DNA from: CAZYJR01 sp964647905
GTDB taxonomy: Bacteria > Desulfobacterota > DSM-4660 > Desulfatiglandales > HGW-15
Assembly (NCBI GenBank): GCA_964647905.1
Contig: CAZYJR010000025.1
Location: 1-60,456, forward strand
Direction: 5' to 3'
DNA length: 60,456 nt
The position numbers and the translations under genes were made by a program. Each line of letters opens with the position of its first letter. The first letter of the stretch is position 1. Shown here piece after piece: positions 8,274 to 16,849 of this stretch. Below the pieces are notes generated by a model. It had not been told where the DNA came from. It saw only the letters and a list, made by a program, of their open reading frames with translations, and ran no database searches.

Positions 8274-8858
8274 ATGGTGATGCGGGATGCCTATGATTAT
8301 ATGGCAGAGGCCATTGCAGAGGCGGAGCTGGCCGCCACGGAAGGCGAGGTGCCTATCGGGGCGGTTGTGGTGGATCCGGAAGGCCGGATAATCGGGCGTG
8401 GACGAAACAAGCCGATATCGTTTTCCGATCCTACGGCTCACGCTGAGATACTTGCTATCAGAGAAGCGGCGGCCTTCCTTGGGAACTACCGATTGAGCGG
8501 CGCTGCCTTGGTGGTGACGCTGGAGCCCTGCCCCATGTGCATGGGAGCAGCGCTGAACGCCAGAATCGAGCGGCTGGTCTTCGGGGCCTTCGACCCCAAG
8601 TGGGGGGCGGCGGGCTCGCTCTACAACCTGGCCCAGGACTCAAGGCTGAATCACCGGATCCAAGTGGTCTCCGGTGTCTGCAAGGACGCCTGCAGCGCGA
8701 TGATCAAGGGCTTCTTCCGCGACAGGCGTCGAAGTGGTGTCAATGAGCGGAGAGGTACCGAAGTGGTCGTAACGGGGTCGACTCGAAATCGACTTGTCCC
8801 GTTAGCAGCGGGGCACGTGGGTTCGAATCCCACCCTCTCCGCCAATAATATGAAATAG
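8274..8858 (+). CDS. tadA: tRNA-adenosine deaminase TadA
   Basis: Converts adenosine-34 to inosine in tRNA-Arg(ACG). The deaminase zinc and catalytic motifs are intact: HAEILA (His ligand and proton-shuttling Glu) and PCPMCMGA (two Cys ligands). ATG 8274 has AAGG 7 nt upstream; an in-frame TTG at 8238 is less likely. The fold normally ends near the FFRDRR block at about residue 153, but here no stop codon follows. The frame continues through the whole tRNA-Ser(CGA) gene and stops at 8856-8858, adding about 40 residues. Either the tail is genuinely translated or a stop codon was lost recently. In many bacteria tadA neighbours dnaX, which here lies 16 kb away. Confidence 0.93.
   Translation: MVMRDAYDYMAEAIAEAELAATEGEVPIGAVVVDPEGRIIGRGRNKPISFSDPTAHAEILAIREAAAFLGNYRLSGAALVVTLEPCPMCMGAALNARIERLVFGAFDPKWGAAGSLYNLAQDSRLNHRIQVVSGVCKDACSAMIKGFFRDRRRSGVNERRGTEVVVTGSTRNRLVPLAAGHVGSNPTLSANNMK
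8749..8844 (+). tRNA. tRNA-Ser (anticodon CGA)
   Basis: Acceptor GGAGAGG (8749-8755) pairs with CCTCTCC (8834-8840), followed by discriminator G and an encoded CCA. The anticodon arm GTCGA-CTCGAAA-TCGAC gives anticodon CGA (reads UCG). A long variable arm typical of class II tRNA-Ser follows, then T-arm GTGGGTTCGAATCCCAC. The gene lies entirely inside the open reading frame of tadA. Confidence 0.97.
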
Positions 8859-9033
8859 TCAGCCTGTCTTTTTGTGTCGGGCGATATGCAAATCCGTTGA
8901 AATCCTGTGCCTTGTCCATTGCACCTTTGAGGGGTTTCGTCTGGAACTCCGTCGGGGCGGCCAGGCAGTACTGCGGGACCATCGGCAAAGAGGAAAACTG
9001 CCAGGTAGGGGTCTTTGAGGGGGAAGCAAAGTA

Positions 9034-10674
9034 TCAATAATTCCAGTCTACGTGTATTTCCCGGCATTCATTGTCCCAGAAGGGATAGCATACTAGCTCA
9101 AGGGAGCTCCTTCCGGTACCATCAGGGTTCTTGAAAAAGTAAATGAGTTCAGCATTGGTATAGGTTTTATCGAATGGACCTAGACGTATGAGGATTTCAT
9201 CCTTCTCCATTTCAAAAAGATAGGCGTTTGGCTCATTGACCCCTTTTTGGGTCAACGTATGAAGCCCCGATCGAGATTCGAGACTTGTTTTTATTATGCG
9301 CTCGCTCTTCTTATCACAGTAGAACTTAAGACCTATACTGGGGTAAGCAGCTACAAAAAAGGAGTATTTCGTGTCGCTCCTAGACTCCGGTTCTCCGTAA
9401 AGTGCCTTAATGTCGTCAAAGGTATCCCCGTACCGGAGACCCATGAAGGTGGAAAAGGTTTGGAGGGCAGCCAGGTTTTTTTGACCCGGCTTTCTCGGGG
9501 CAGGAGCTGAAGGTTCCCTGGTCCGGCTATCAGAACGGGGAATATTGGGAGCCGACGACTGATTTTTTGACTGAAAACCAAACGGTTCTTCCCGACCAAG
9601 GTCTTGCCTTATCTTTTCCTGAATCTGCCTCGCCTTCTCCCTATGTGAAGAAAATTGGGGGATCAATATAAAAGCACCTATTGAAACGATCACTACGGCT
9701 GGCACGATATAAGTGCCTTTACGGTTTTTGGTTCCAAGCGGGGCATCCTGAGCAGGCAGGGTTACAGACTCCGATTCACCGACAGGGGCATCTGATATCT
9801 GCTTCTGGGATTCTTTCAGGGCCTTCGAAAAACGCGTCTCCCTTTTTTCGGCATCTTTACCGAGCAGGGTCAGCGTCCCGGCCATATCCACAAAGGTGGC
9901 TTGCATCACCCCTTTGTCGTTCAGTTCGCGGCTCAAGATTTCGATAATGTTCCGCCATTGATGCGTCTTGGTCCGTAGATCGCCGCCGATGACCATGGCC
10001 CCGCCGTCCCTTGTCCGGCTCAAGCCGCCCACGGCATCGGAAAGCCCCCCGCCTCCCTGGAAGCAATAGGCGGCAAACGCCCGGCACTGGTCCCAGCTGT
10101 CAAAAATAATCATCGCGCGATACAGGCCGTAGGTGTTGAGCAGTTCCCAAACCACGAGGGTAGAATCTTCACCTTTCCGTTCCCCAGCCAGAAGGCGATC
10201 CCGTTCATCAAAAACAAATTGATGGATATCATCAATGCCCCTAAGTCTCTCGTTCAGATGGGTTTCCGAACTTTCCTTCTGATTGGCTGCCGCTTGCATC
10301 AACTTGAGCTGGGGCGGTAAATTGCCGTGCAATTCCTCCCACGCCGCAGCGGCCGCCAGAATAACAGTTTTCTCATCGGCCGGGCCGACATCCGGGGGGG
10401 CAGTCTTGGTAACAGCAAGTTGGCGGGCCGTCTCACGGTCAAAGGTAAAATGAACAGCGCAGGCCTCACATAAGAGCCAACTGCTGCGCTGTGAGGCCAT
10501 CTGCTTCGCTATGCTCAACAGGGATTTACCCTCGGAGTCGAGGTTGGGAATAGCACTCATAGATGAGCCCAGGACCAAGCGCCAATAGCTACGATTAGTG
10601 GCTACCTGCCCTGTACTGAGTGCATAGCCGTCTCGCCACTCCGTCTCTTTTCCGCAGACATCGCAAACGGGCAT
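9034..10674 (-). CDS. Hypothetical protein: zinc-type Cys motif, TM helix and C-terminal domain
   Basis: A 546-aa protein I cannot assign. ATG 10674 is preceded by AAAGGAGA with ideal spacing, so the longer frame up to 10788 is rejected. Residues 1-70 carry a likely zinc knuckle, CDVCGKETEW and LLCEACAVHF. A soluble region follows, with GLYRAMIIFDSWDQCRAFAAYC near the middle. One transmembrane helix (YIVPAVVIVSIGAFILIP) lies at about residue 350, then a Pro/Ser-rich linker. The C-terminal 130 residues (block FMGLRYGDTFDDIKALYGEPES) resemble small outer-surface beta domains only in general style. The N-terminal part would be cytoplasmic and the C-terminal part periplasmic, suggesting a sensor or scaffold. 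AT-richer than the core genes. Confidence 0.6.
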   Translation of the reverse strand: MPVCDVCGKETEWRDGYALSTGQVATNRSYWRLVLGSSMSAIPNLDSEGKSLLSIAKQMASQRSSWLLCEACAVHFTFDRETARQLAVTKTAPPDVGPADEKTVILAAAAAWEELHGNLPPQLKLMQAAANQKESSETHLNERLRGIDDIHQFVFDERDRLLAGERKGEDSTLVVWELLNTYGLYRAMIIFDSWDQCRAFAAYCFQGGGGLSDAVGGLSRTRDGGAMVIGGDLRTKTHQWRNIIEILSRELNDKGVMQATFVDMAGTLTLLGKDAEKRETRFSKALKESQKQISDAPVGESESVTLPAQDAPLGTKNRKGTYIVPAVVIVSIGAFILIPQFSSHREKARQIQEKIRQDLGREEPFGFQSKNQSSAPNIPRSDSRTREPSAPAPRKPGQKNLAALQTFSTFMGLRYGDTFDDIKALYGEPESRSDTKYSFFVAAYPSIGLKFYCDKKSERIIKTSLESRSGLHTLTQKGVNEPNAYLFEMEKDEILIRLGPFDKTYTNAELIYFFKNPDGTGRSSLELVCYPFWDNECREIHVDWNY

Positions 10675-11248
10675 AGGATCTCCTTTCATGGATAGTCTCA
10701 ACCTAGCTTTGCGCCCTGGCAAACAGAACTTGCAGGACGGGCTTCTCGGCCTTCTATATCCGCTGGTCCCGTTTTTTAGGAAGATCAAGTCCCATTACGG
10801 AGATCCTCTCTCACTGGTCAACCATATGGGCAGGGGAATTCTTTCCGCGGTGAACTCGGTCTTTCCGGGTATCCTTGATCTTCTCCGTCACTTTCATTTC
10901 TTGAGAGATATAGCCAGTTTCCGTCCATAAATGGCCCTTTCTCCCAATCTCGGCGTCGATCTGCGGGGTTGGTCGTGCGGCGTACTCCAGTACGCCTCCT
11001 CCCAACCCCTTGATCTCCTTGACCTTGGAAGAAATTGCTCATTTCTGGCCTGGAAACTCGCTAGCGCCGAGAACTCATTTATGGATGGACACTAGCCAAA
11101 AACTGCTAGATAAAGAGTATTGTAACACCAGAAATTGGCTTCAAAAGCATAAGATGTGTGTTTCGCTTTGGGAAATGGCCAAACAGCTTGAGAAGACCGC
11201 CGGCAAAGACCATGAGGTGGAGGGCATTTCAGGGGACATAACCGGCGG
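10675..11248. other. Intergenic stretch with a large imperfect palindrome
   Basis: No gene is recognisable. At 10965-11009 GGGGTTGG and CCAACCCC enclose GGCGTACT/AGTACGCC, giving a long hairpin with symmetric internal loops. Minus-strand frames across it (for example 10811-11005) are open but show no domain and no RBS. The composition suggests a mobile or REP-like intergenic element, or the remains of a gene. I saw no second copy in the window. Confidence 0.4.
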
Positions 11249-13078
11249 TCAGGGGGATGCAATGTTCTGCAGTTCTTGAACCACCGGGGCGTTTTCATCC
11301 CAATGATCTACTTCTCTTATGCAACCTGCTCCCGGGATATAGTATTCATACCAGGAAGGTGAATCTTCAGCAGGGACATAGCTTTCAAGAACATAGACCT
11401 GATAGGGACCACCATAAGGGACCGTTACTGAATTAATGGCCCTGATTTTTATCAGCCGGTCACCAAAGGTCCAGGTCGTTCCCACGGGCCCGGCCTGCCA
11501 CATGAGCACTTCTTCTGTTCCCGTCCAAATATAGATTTGATTGTCTGCAATTCGGGCATAAAGTTTTTCTACGAGGCCGGGTTCGTAATTGGAATGACGC
11601 ATTTCCAGGTAACTCCGACCGTTCAAGTTCACTGTATCCATGATCTCTAGGCTAGTGGTCCAAGAAGTGCCCTCCCGATTCGTCCGGCGATACTCAAAAA
11701 CCGTTCCGACTCCTGTTTCCAGGGGCCAGTGAGGTACACAGTTATGACACGGTCTCAAGCCTGCCACAAGCTGAAGGGCGTATATACTTTCCTGAATGCC
11801 CACTTGGCCATCGTTATTCACATCTATCTCCCATACCTTATAGCTCGCCGCTCCGGAGGGGGGTATACTCTCTGAAAGGACATGCATGGCCAAAATAGCG
11901 TCGGATAGGGTAACCGAATTATCACTGTTTAGGTCGGACATGATATTTTTTTTCTGTAGGCTCGTGTGAGCCGGGTTACAGTAGGCCATGGGCCAAGGGG
12001 CTGTTGCTAATCCACCTGAAGCGGTGTTGATGGCATACAACGACTGGGATGAACCAACATAAACGGTACCGTCGGAATCGATGGTGGTCGCAGAATAAAC
12101 GTCAGTATCCGTTTCAAAATGCCATGCTTCCGTACCGTTCGGTTTTATGGCATAAAGAGCCCCATCAAGCGCAGTGTATAGATATCCATCCGAACCTAAA
12201 GCGGCGGCGCCGAAGATGTTAAGGTTTTCTCCGAAATGCCATTTTTCCGTTCCATCGGGGGAGATGGCGTAAATCTTATCCGACCCCACATAAATGACGC
12301 CGTCGGGGCCGATTACGGGTGAGGCTGAAATAAATTCGCCGGTCTGAAAACGCCACTTTTCCGTTCCGTCCGGATTGACCGCATAAAGGTTCCCATCGCC
12401 GGAGCCGATGTACATGGTTCCATCCGTGCCGATGGCTGGTGCGGACCTCACGAAGGCCTCATGGGTGCCACCTGCGTCGAATCGCCATTTCTCTGTGCCA
12501 TCCAGCGATATAGCGTAGACGGTGCCGCTGTCAGAACCAGCGTATATCGTCCCATCCGGACCGACCGAAGGGGTGTTGATGAACCGGCTGCCGTGTAACC
12601 ACAGATCCCACTTTATACGGCCTGATGGGCTAAAGGCAAAGAGATGATCCCCCCATGCCACATAGATCGTTCCGTCAGAGCCCAGTGCAGGCTCGGCTCC
12701 GGCATAAAATGAGGCATCCTCAAAACGCCATTTTTCCTTACCATCAGGGTCGAGGGCATAGAGCTTGTTGGAAGACGAAACGATATAGATGGTGCCGTCG
12801 GAACCCAGAGTGGGAGCACAGAGGCTATGATTCGACGGAAAACGCCACTTTTCCGTACCGTCAAGATTGATGGCATAAAGAGCATAGGACGAGGTGTCCC
12901 GTTCGTAGACGGAAGCATAGATGGTTCCGTCTACGGCCAATGCCGGAGCCTCAGAGCAGTCCATATTGTTTCCGAAACTCCACTCTTGCGAGTTTTCAGT
13001 TGCCATTGAAAGGCCATGAAACACAATGAGTAGAAAGAGTATTGCGGTTATCAAAATCAGGTTAGGATACTTTGACAT
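11249..13078 (-). CDS. Secreted PQQ-like beta-propeller protein with dockerin-like Ca2+ loops
   Basis: A 609-aa exported protein. A signal peptide (LILITAILFLLIVFHGLSMA) is followed by about nine propeller blades with the repeated pattern DGTIYxGS ... LYAxxPDGTEKWRF (residues about 30-375), typical of the PQQ-like repeat family. Residues about 395-455 hold two EF-hand-like calcium loops, DLNSDNSVTLSD and DVNNDGQVGIQE, separated by 25-30 residues, the layout of a dockerin-type module. The C-terminal 150 residues are an unassigned beta-rich domain. It is probably surface-exposed or extracellular and acts as a binding or scaffolding protein rather than a PQQ enzyme, because no catalytic dehydrogenase motif is seen. 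No cohesin is visible in the window. Confidence 0.8.
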   Translation of the reverse strand: MSKYPNLILITAILFLLIVFHGLSMATENSQEWSFGNNMDCSEAPALAVDGTIYASVYERDTSSYALYAINLDGTEKWRFPSNHSLCAPTLGSDGTIYIVSSSNKLYALDPDGKEKWRFEDASFYAGAEPALGSDGTIYVAWGDHLFAFSPSGRIKWDLWLHGSRFINTPSVGPDGTIYAGSDSGTVYAISLDGTEKWRFDAGGTHEAFVRSAPAIGTDGTMYIGSGDGNLYAVNPDGTEKWRFQTGEFISASPVIGPDGVIYVGSDKIYAISPDGTEKWHFGENLNIFGAAALGSDGYLYTALDGALYAIKPNGTEAWHFETDTDVYSATTIDSDGTVYVGSSQSLYAINTASGGLATAPWPMAYCNPAHTSLQKKNIMSDLNSDNSVTLSDAILAMHVLSESIPPSGAASYKVWEIDVNNDGQVGIQESIYALQLVAGLRPCHNCVPHWPLETGVGTVFEYRRTNREGTSWTTSLEIMDTVNLNGRSYLEMRHSNYEPGLVEKLYARIADNQIYIWTGTEEVLMWQAGPVGTTWTFGDRLIKIRAINSVTVPYGGPYQVYVLESYVPAEDSPSWYEYYIPGAGCIREVDHWDENAPVVQELQNIASP

Positions 13079-13629
13079 TGCTTACCTTCCTCTCTTTCGG
13101 GGCGGTATTGGACGGGTTTGTCGCGGGGCTCGATCGGAGCTTAGTGTTTGAGTAGCAGGATACCGGAAGACGTCTTTGAGTGTCAACAAGAAACATATAA
13201 CATAACCATATGTAGGGTCCTGGATAAATGTGATAGGAAGTTGCTTTCTAAATTATACGATTACACTGGTAAATAGTTATACGTCAAGAAGCACGGGCTA
13301 CCAAGATGCTGGGCGAGAAATCTCTAGTTCACCAACTGCTTATAGAGGACGCCCTTGACTTATGAATCATCGGGATCGGGGAGGATCGTCGTGAAAACCG
13401 CGACCTCCTGGAGGAGATCCGTGGAGCGGACGGGGGGAAGCCATTCGAGAGGGATGAAGCGACCCTGAAAAGCAGGAAAGGCAAGCTCTCAACCCCTGAT
13501 CAAGTGGCTCCAGATGCCCTCATGGTGTATCACGGGCTTCTCTTTGGAACCGGGGTTCGGGCAGACGTGGTCGCGCTCACCCAGGTGAGTTGCCTGGCGG
13601 GAAAAGGGACCGGGCTGGGGCGTCGCTTT
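13079..13629. other. Intergenic stretch, nothing recognised
   Basis: The first 150 bp are the upstream region of the propeller gene. From about 13305 a plus-strand reading with charged helical composition (GEDRRENRDLLEEI) runs on without a start codon or known motif. It may be a decayed gene fragment, but I cannot support an assignment. There is a sharp rise in GC at about 13560, at the MFS gene. Confidence 0.3.
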
Positions 13630-14928
13630 TCACCCGCGGACCCGGCGGGGACTTGGAGGCGCTGTTGGACCGTCCCCGCCTCGGGTCTTCTCCGCCCGCA
13701 GCGGGATCACGGCCGTCAAAGCAACCGCGGCCACAGCCGCCGACATGCACGCGGCCAGTACGGCCGGCCGCACTCCCAGGTCCAGGAAAACCCCGAGCAG
13801 GACTGGGGCGACGGCGGTGGAGACCACCATCGCCGTCTGAGTCACGGCCCGGATGGCCCCCAGATGGAGCACGCCGTAGCGCTCGGCCCAGACCGCCCCT
13901 CCGGCCGTGGCCGCCAGTCCCTGGGTGACGCCCAGGAGCACCAGATAGAAGACCGCCACCCACGGCCCGTCCGCCAGAGCGAGCAGCCCGAGGCCCGCGG
14001 CCATGGGCAGCAGGCCCAGGGGCAGGGTCCGCCCGGCGCTCAGGCGGTCCACCACGGAGCCGGCCCCGAACAGGGTCACGAGGTGGCCGGCTGCATAGCC
14101 TGCGAACGCCTTGCCCACGAGCTCCACCGACCAGCCCTGCGCCTGGGCGATGGCCACTTGGTGGAAGAACAGGGCTGTGACCACAAACGGAGCGGCGAGT
14201 GTGGCCGGCAGAACCAGGTAGAACCCCGGATCTCGAAGGACCTGCGCCCGGGTTGCGCTGGGTCCGCAGCCTCTTTCGGCTCCCGCCCCGACGCGTGGAG
14301 GCGCCAGGGGCCGGCGGGACAGGAAGACGAGCAGCGGCCACGCCGCCGCCGCCAGGAAAAGCCCCCCTGCCAGCCAGGATCCTCGCCAGCCGAAACGTCC
14401 CATCACGACCACGACCGAGGCCGGCAGGGCGGCCTCGGCCAGGGGAAAGCCCATCTGAGCCAGGGCTACGGCTTTGCCCCGCTGGTCCGAGAAGAAGCGG
14501 GCCGCGGCGGTCATGCCCAAATGGGCCAGGAGGCCCTGGCCGCCGAAGCGAATGAGCACGAAGCCGAGCCCCAGGAACAGCCCGGACGGGGCCAGACCCA
14601 CGGCCAGGCACCCCGCGGCCAGGACGGCGACGGCCAGGGTGGTGACCCCGGAGAGGGACCACCTGTCGGCCAGGGCGCCGAACCGGAGAAGCAGGGCCGC
14701 GCTGAACACGGTGGCCCCGCTGTAGAGGCTCCCGTAGGCGGCGTGGGAGAGGCCGAAGGCCTGTCTCATCTCACCTCCCATGACCGATACGAAAAACGTC
14801 TGCCCGAAGCCGGACACGGCCACCGCCGCAAAGGCGTAAAAGGCGAGCCTGGGCTGATGCCTGATGAATGCCGGAGTTTTGATCATGACGGAGCCGGGGT
14901 GAGCAAGTCTTATGGAAGCCTCCTCCAC
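13630..14928 (-). CDS. MFS transporter
   Basis: Major facilitator superfamily permease with 12 predicted helices, up to 432 aa. The first cytoplasmic loop carries the MFS signature variant RFGALADRWSLSG. The second half begins near ATRAQVLRDPGFYLVLPATL, the layout of oxalate/formate or monocarboxylate-type MFS proteins. The start is uncertain: GTG 14928 gives the longest protein, whereas ATG 14886 (MIKTPAF) starts closer to the first helix; neither has a well-placed RBS. The gene is much GC-richer than the genes before it and lies among gene fragments, which suggests separate acquisition. Substrate not predictable. Confidence 0.82.
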   Translation of the reverse strand: MEEASIRLAHPGSVMIKTPAFIRHQPRLAFYAFAAVAVSGFGQTFFVSVMGGEMRQAFGLSHAAYGSLYSGATVFSAALLLRFGALADRWSLSGVTTLAVAVLAAGCLAVGLAPSGLFLGLGFVLIRFGGQGLLAHLGMTAAARFFSDQRGKAVALAQMGFPLAEAALPASVVVVMGRFGWRGSWLAGGLFLAAAAWPLLVFLSRRPLAPPRVGAGAERGCGPSATRAQVLRDPGFYLVLPATLAAPFVVTALFFHQVAIAQAQGWSVELVGKAFAGYAAGHLVTLFGAGSVVDRLSAGRTLPLGLLPMAAGLGLLALADGPWVAVFYLVLLGVTQGLAATAGGAVWAERYGVLHLGAIRAVTQTAMVVSTAVAPVLLGVFLDLGVRPAVLAACMSAAVAAVALTAVIPLRAEKTRGGDGPTAPPSPRRVRG

Positions 14929-14997
14929 CTTCTATTATCATACGTTCGCCGAAACGATAACACAGACGAAAAGCCCGCACACCCATGCGCACACAGG

Positions 14998-15099
14998 AAC
15001 CCGAGCGAGCTGGCACGGGACCTGGGCGTGGCCCTCAACACGGTCAAGGCCAGGCTCTCGGTGCTGGAGGCGACCTTTCAGGTCACGGTACTCCGTCCC
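14998..15099 (+). pseudogene. Fragment of a DUF4143-type ATPase
   Basis: A 34-codon remnant reading NPSELARDLGVALNTVKAR followed by LSVLEATFQVTVLRP. This is the helix-turn-helix and linker found between the AAA+ core and the nuclease-like DUF4143 domain of the widespread bacterial ATPase family (compare the usual LARDLGVS..TV..WLSVLEA.YQV). Both the ATPase core and the C-terminal part are missing. It overlaps the end of another fragment read from the opposite strand, so this is a junction of two broken genes. Confidence 0.65.
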
Positions 15100-15433
15100 T
15101 GCCGCTGTATTTCGCCCTGAAGGGATCTTTCTCTTTGACCTTGGATAAATCAACGCCGCCTCTGTGCAGGAGAAATAGGGCACGGGTCAGTTCGGCGGGG
15201 GTGGCCTTGTAATACCCGGTCTTGTTGATAATTGCTACCAGTTCGCCTCTGTTCACGGCAATCTCGCCTGCCGCTTGGACCGGTTGGCCGGAAAGAAAGA
15301 TCGAATGGTGGAACTGGCTGGCAATGTGTGATTCAGAATACCAGTTGTTCCGGTGGGCTATGACGTAAATCGCCCAGCCTTTCCCTGCGAATCCCGTCTC
15401 TTTGCTGCCGGTGTTATACGGGGTGTACCGGAG
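15083..15433 (-). pseudogene. C-terminal fragment with an HHS-FLSGQPV-AAGE domain
   Basis: An open minus-strand frame without a start codon, ending at TGA 15083-15085 and bounded upstream by a TGA at 15434-15436. It encodes a well-formed domain: GKGWAIYVIAHRNNWYSESH, then HHSIFLSGQPVQAAGEIAV, a TGYYKATPAEL block and GGVDLSKV. The pattern of HHSSFLAG..V..AGE followed by SGHY.P resembles a C-terminal domain found in some bacterial proteins and in plant IQM proteins. That resemblance is from memory and not verified. The 5' part is missing or frameshifted, so it is treated as a remnant. The remaining bases to 15592 hold nothing recognised. Confidence 0.45.
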
Positions 15434-15592
15434 TCAAACAGCCCCGTGTTTAGCGCTCGTTCTCATCTAGGATCATCACCGCGTGTAACACCACAGAATT
15501 TTAGGACTATTGAGTTATTTATATTCAATTCGAAAACCCTCGCCAGAGATACTGACGAGTAGGGTCTGGAAGGGAACCTTCATGTTTCGGAA

Positions 15593-16519
15593 TCAGCCCA
15601 GGAATTCCCGGACCTCATCGATGTTCTGAACCCGCAGGGCGTGCCGCAGTAATTCCTTTAGCTGCCTGCGCGAATCCATGGCCATGATGCGATCCTCCAA
15701 CTCCCGGGGAATCACACCGAAACGCTCCGCCAGTGCCTCCTGCACCATCTCCCGGGCGTCCTCCAGCATCCCCTTCCGGATGCCCGCCTCCATGCCCTGC
15801 TGCATGCCCTGCTGCATGCCCTGCTGCATGCCCTGCTGCATGCCGTGCTGCATGCCGTGCTGCAGACCCTCGTCGTAGCCTTCTTTCTTGATCATCTCGT
15901 AGGCAGCCGACTCCATCATGATATCCCTCCTTCGGCTCAAAAGCCTTTGGGGTAATTCCCTTGAAACCAATCCCGACAAAAGCGCCATGCCGGTGAGCAG
16001 ATCCGCCTTCTCACCGCTATCCATCGCCGCCTCGGTAAGCCCTCGGTCAGCCTCGTCAAAAAGCTCCCGCCCCCCTTTCATCAAACTCACAAACGGGAAA
16101 AGACAAGGATTGCCCGCCTTCAAGACCTCCCTTGCATCCATGGCTGCAAGGGAAATCACCCGAAACTCATACCGGAGCCCTTCGTCTTCAAACTTCTCCA
16201 CCACAGCGCCGCTGGGTGTCAGGAGCAAGATCGCAGGAAGCACCGATAAACCCGTCTTGAGCCGATACCGCACATCGTATTCCAGAAGCCTCAGGGGCAG
16301 GTCCTGCTCCCAACGGCTCTGTACCTCCAAGAGTACCACAAAGACCCGCCCCTCGGGAGTCCTGACCCTGATGGGAAAATCGCTCCGCCGCACCGCGGCC
16401 GTCTCCTGGGGCAGCTCCAGGATCTCTGATTCCTTCACATCCAACCCCAGGAAACACTCCAGCGCAGCCTGCCGGCAGTGGCTCAAAATCACCTTGACCG
16501 CTGCATCATAGCTTCCCAT
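15593..16519 (-). CDS. Rpn-family / PD-(D/E)XK putative transposase nuclease
   Basis: A 308-aa protein of the recombination-promoting nuclease (Rpn, 'PDDEXK transposase-related') group. The N-terminal nuclease core carries the acidic block VFVVLLEVQSRWEQDLPLRLLEYDVRY (the E-x-Q motif that serves as (D/E)XK in this family) and hydrophobic strands before and after it. The middle contains a perfect Gln/Gly/Met repeat (HGMQQGMQQGM...), then a helical tail, AERFGVIPRELEDRI. RBS GAGGGGG precedes ATG 16519. Family members cleave DNA weakly and promote recombination in E. coli; many genomes carry them as accessory genes. The repeat tract is a candidate for length variation. Confidence 0.8.
   Translation of the reverse strand: MGSYDAAVKVILSHCRQAALECFLGLDVKESEILELPQETAAVRRSDFPIRVRTPEGRVFVVLLEVQSRWEQDLPLRLLEYDVRYRLKTGLSVLPAILLLTPSGAVVEKFEDEGLRYEFRVISLAAMDAREVLKAGNPCLFPFVSLMKGGRELFDEADRGLTEAAMDSGEKADLLTGMALLSGLVSRELPQRLLSRRRDIMMESAAYEMIKKEGYDEGLQHGMQHGMQQGMQQGMQQGMQQGMEAGIRKGMLEDAREMVQEALAERFGVIPRELEDRIMAMDSRRQLKELLRHALRVQNIDEVREFLG
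15791..15862 (+). repeat. 12-bp tandem repeat, six units
   Basis: CATGCCCTGCTG occurs four times in a row (15791-15838), followed by two units with one change (CATGCCGTGCTG, 15839-15862). Read on the minus strand it encodes the tetrapeptide Gln-His/Gln-Gly-Met repeated inside the Rpn-type protein. Because the unit is 12 bp, gain or loss of copies keeps the frame. Confidence 0.95.
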
Positions 16520-16709
16520 ATCCCCCTCGACCTCATTATCACCGTCACCTGAAAATTAGCACAATACAAGAGGCAACGAAAAGAAAAAGGAGGCTCGCTT
16601 CGTCCAAGACTTCAAACCCGTTCAGATGCCTTGATGTTTGGTATACATACATAGGGAGCTTTTGAAGGGAATGGGTGCAGGGGAGGACCGGAGGCCTCCG
16701 GTATGACCA

Positions 16710-16832
16710 CTATAAGAGGTTCCAGAGCTCCCAGAATCCCGGGTGGGGCTTTTGCAGCCGGATTCCGGGGATGCGGAGGCCCGCCACAGCCAGGCTCATG
16801 GCGATACGGTGATCGTTATGGGGGTCCACCCA
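16710..16832 (-). pseudogene. aroA: 3' remnant of aroA (EPSP synthase)
   Basis: The last 40 codons read VDPHNDHRIAMSLAVAGLRI and end PGFWELWNLL. This is the C-terminus of 5-enolpyruvylshikimate-3-phosphate synthase, including the active-site DHRIAM block and the usual closing FW.L..L. Everything upstream is missing. In the same frame it is joined to a frameshifted tyrA 5' remnant, giving a 142-codon chimeric ORF (16710-17138) that cannot encode either enzyme. This points to a deletion between the two genes. Confidence 0.8.
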
Positions 16833-16849
16833 CCCCAACTGCCCCGGCA

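Noticed and set aside
8845..9033. Possible SRP RNA (ffs) gene between tadA and dnaX
   Set aside because: I looked for the conserved GGAAGG-AGCAG apical motif near both tRNA-Ser genes and did not find it.
8651..9067. Minus-strand ORFs across the tRNA-Ser with RRGWDSNPR-like peptide
   Set aside because: This peptide is the classic spurious translation of the tRNA T-arm strand; not a gene.
13504..15120. 538-codon plus-strand ORF (and a 361-codon minus ORF at 13577-14662)
   Set aside because: GC-rich shadows of the MFS transporter; Arg/Gly/Gln-rich composition. Only the last 34 codons of the plus frame carry a real (fragmentary) homology.
15791..15862. CRISPR-like repeat array
   Set aside because: The units are contiguous 12-mers without spacers and encode a protein repeat.
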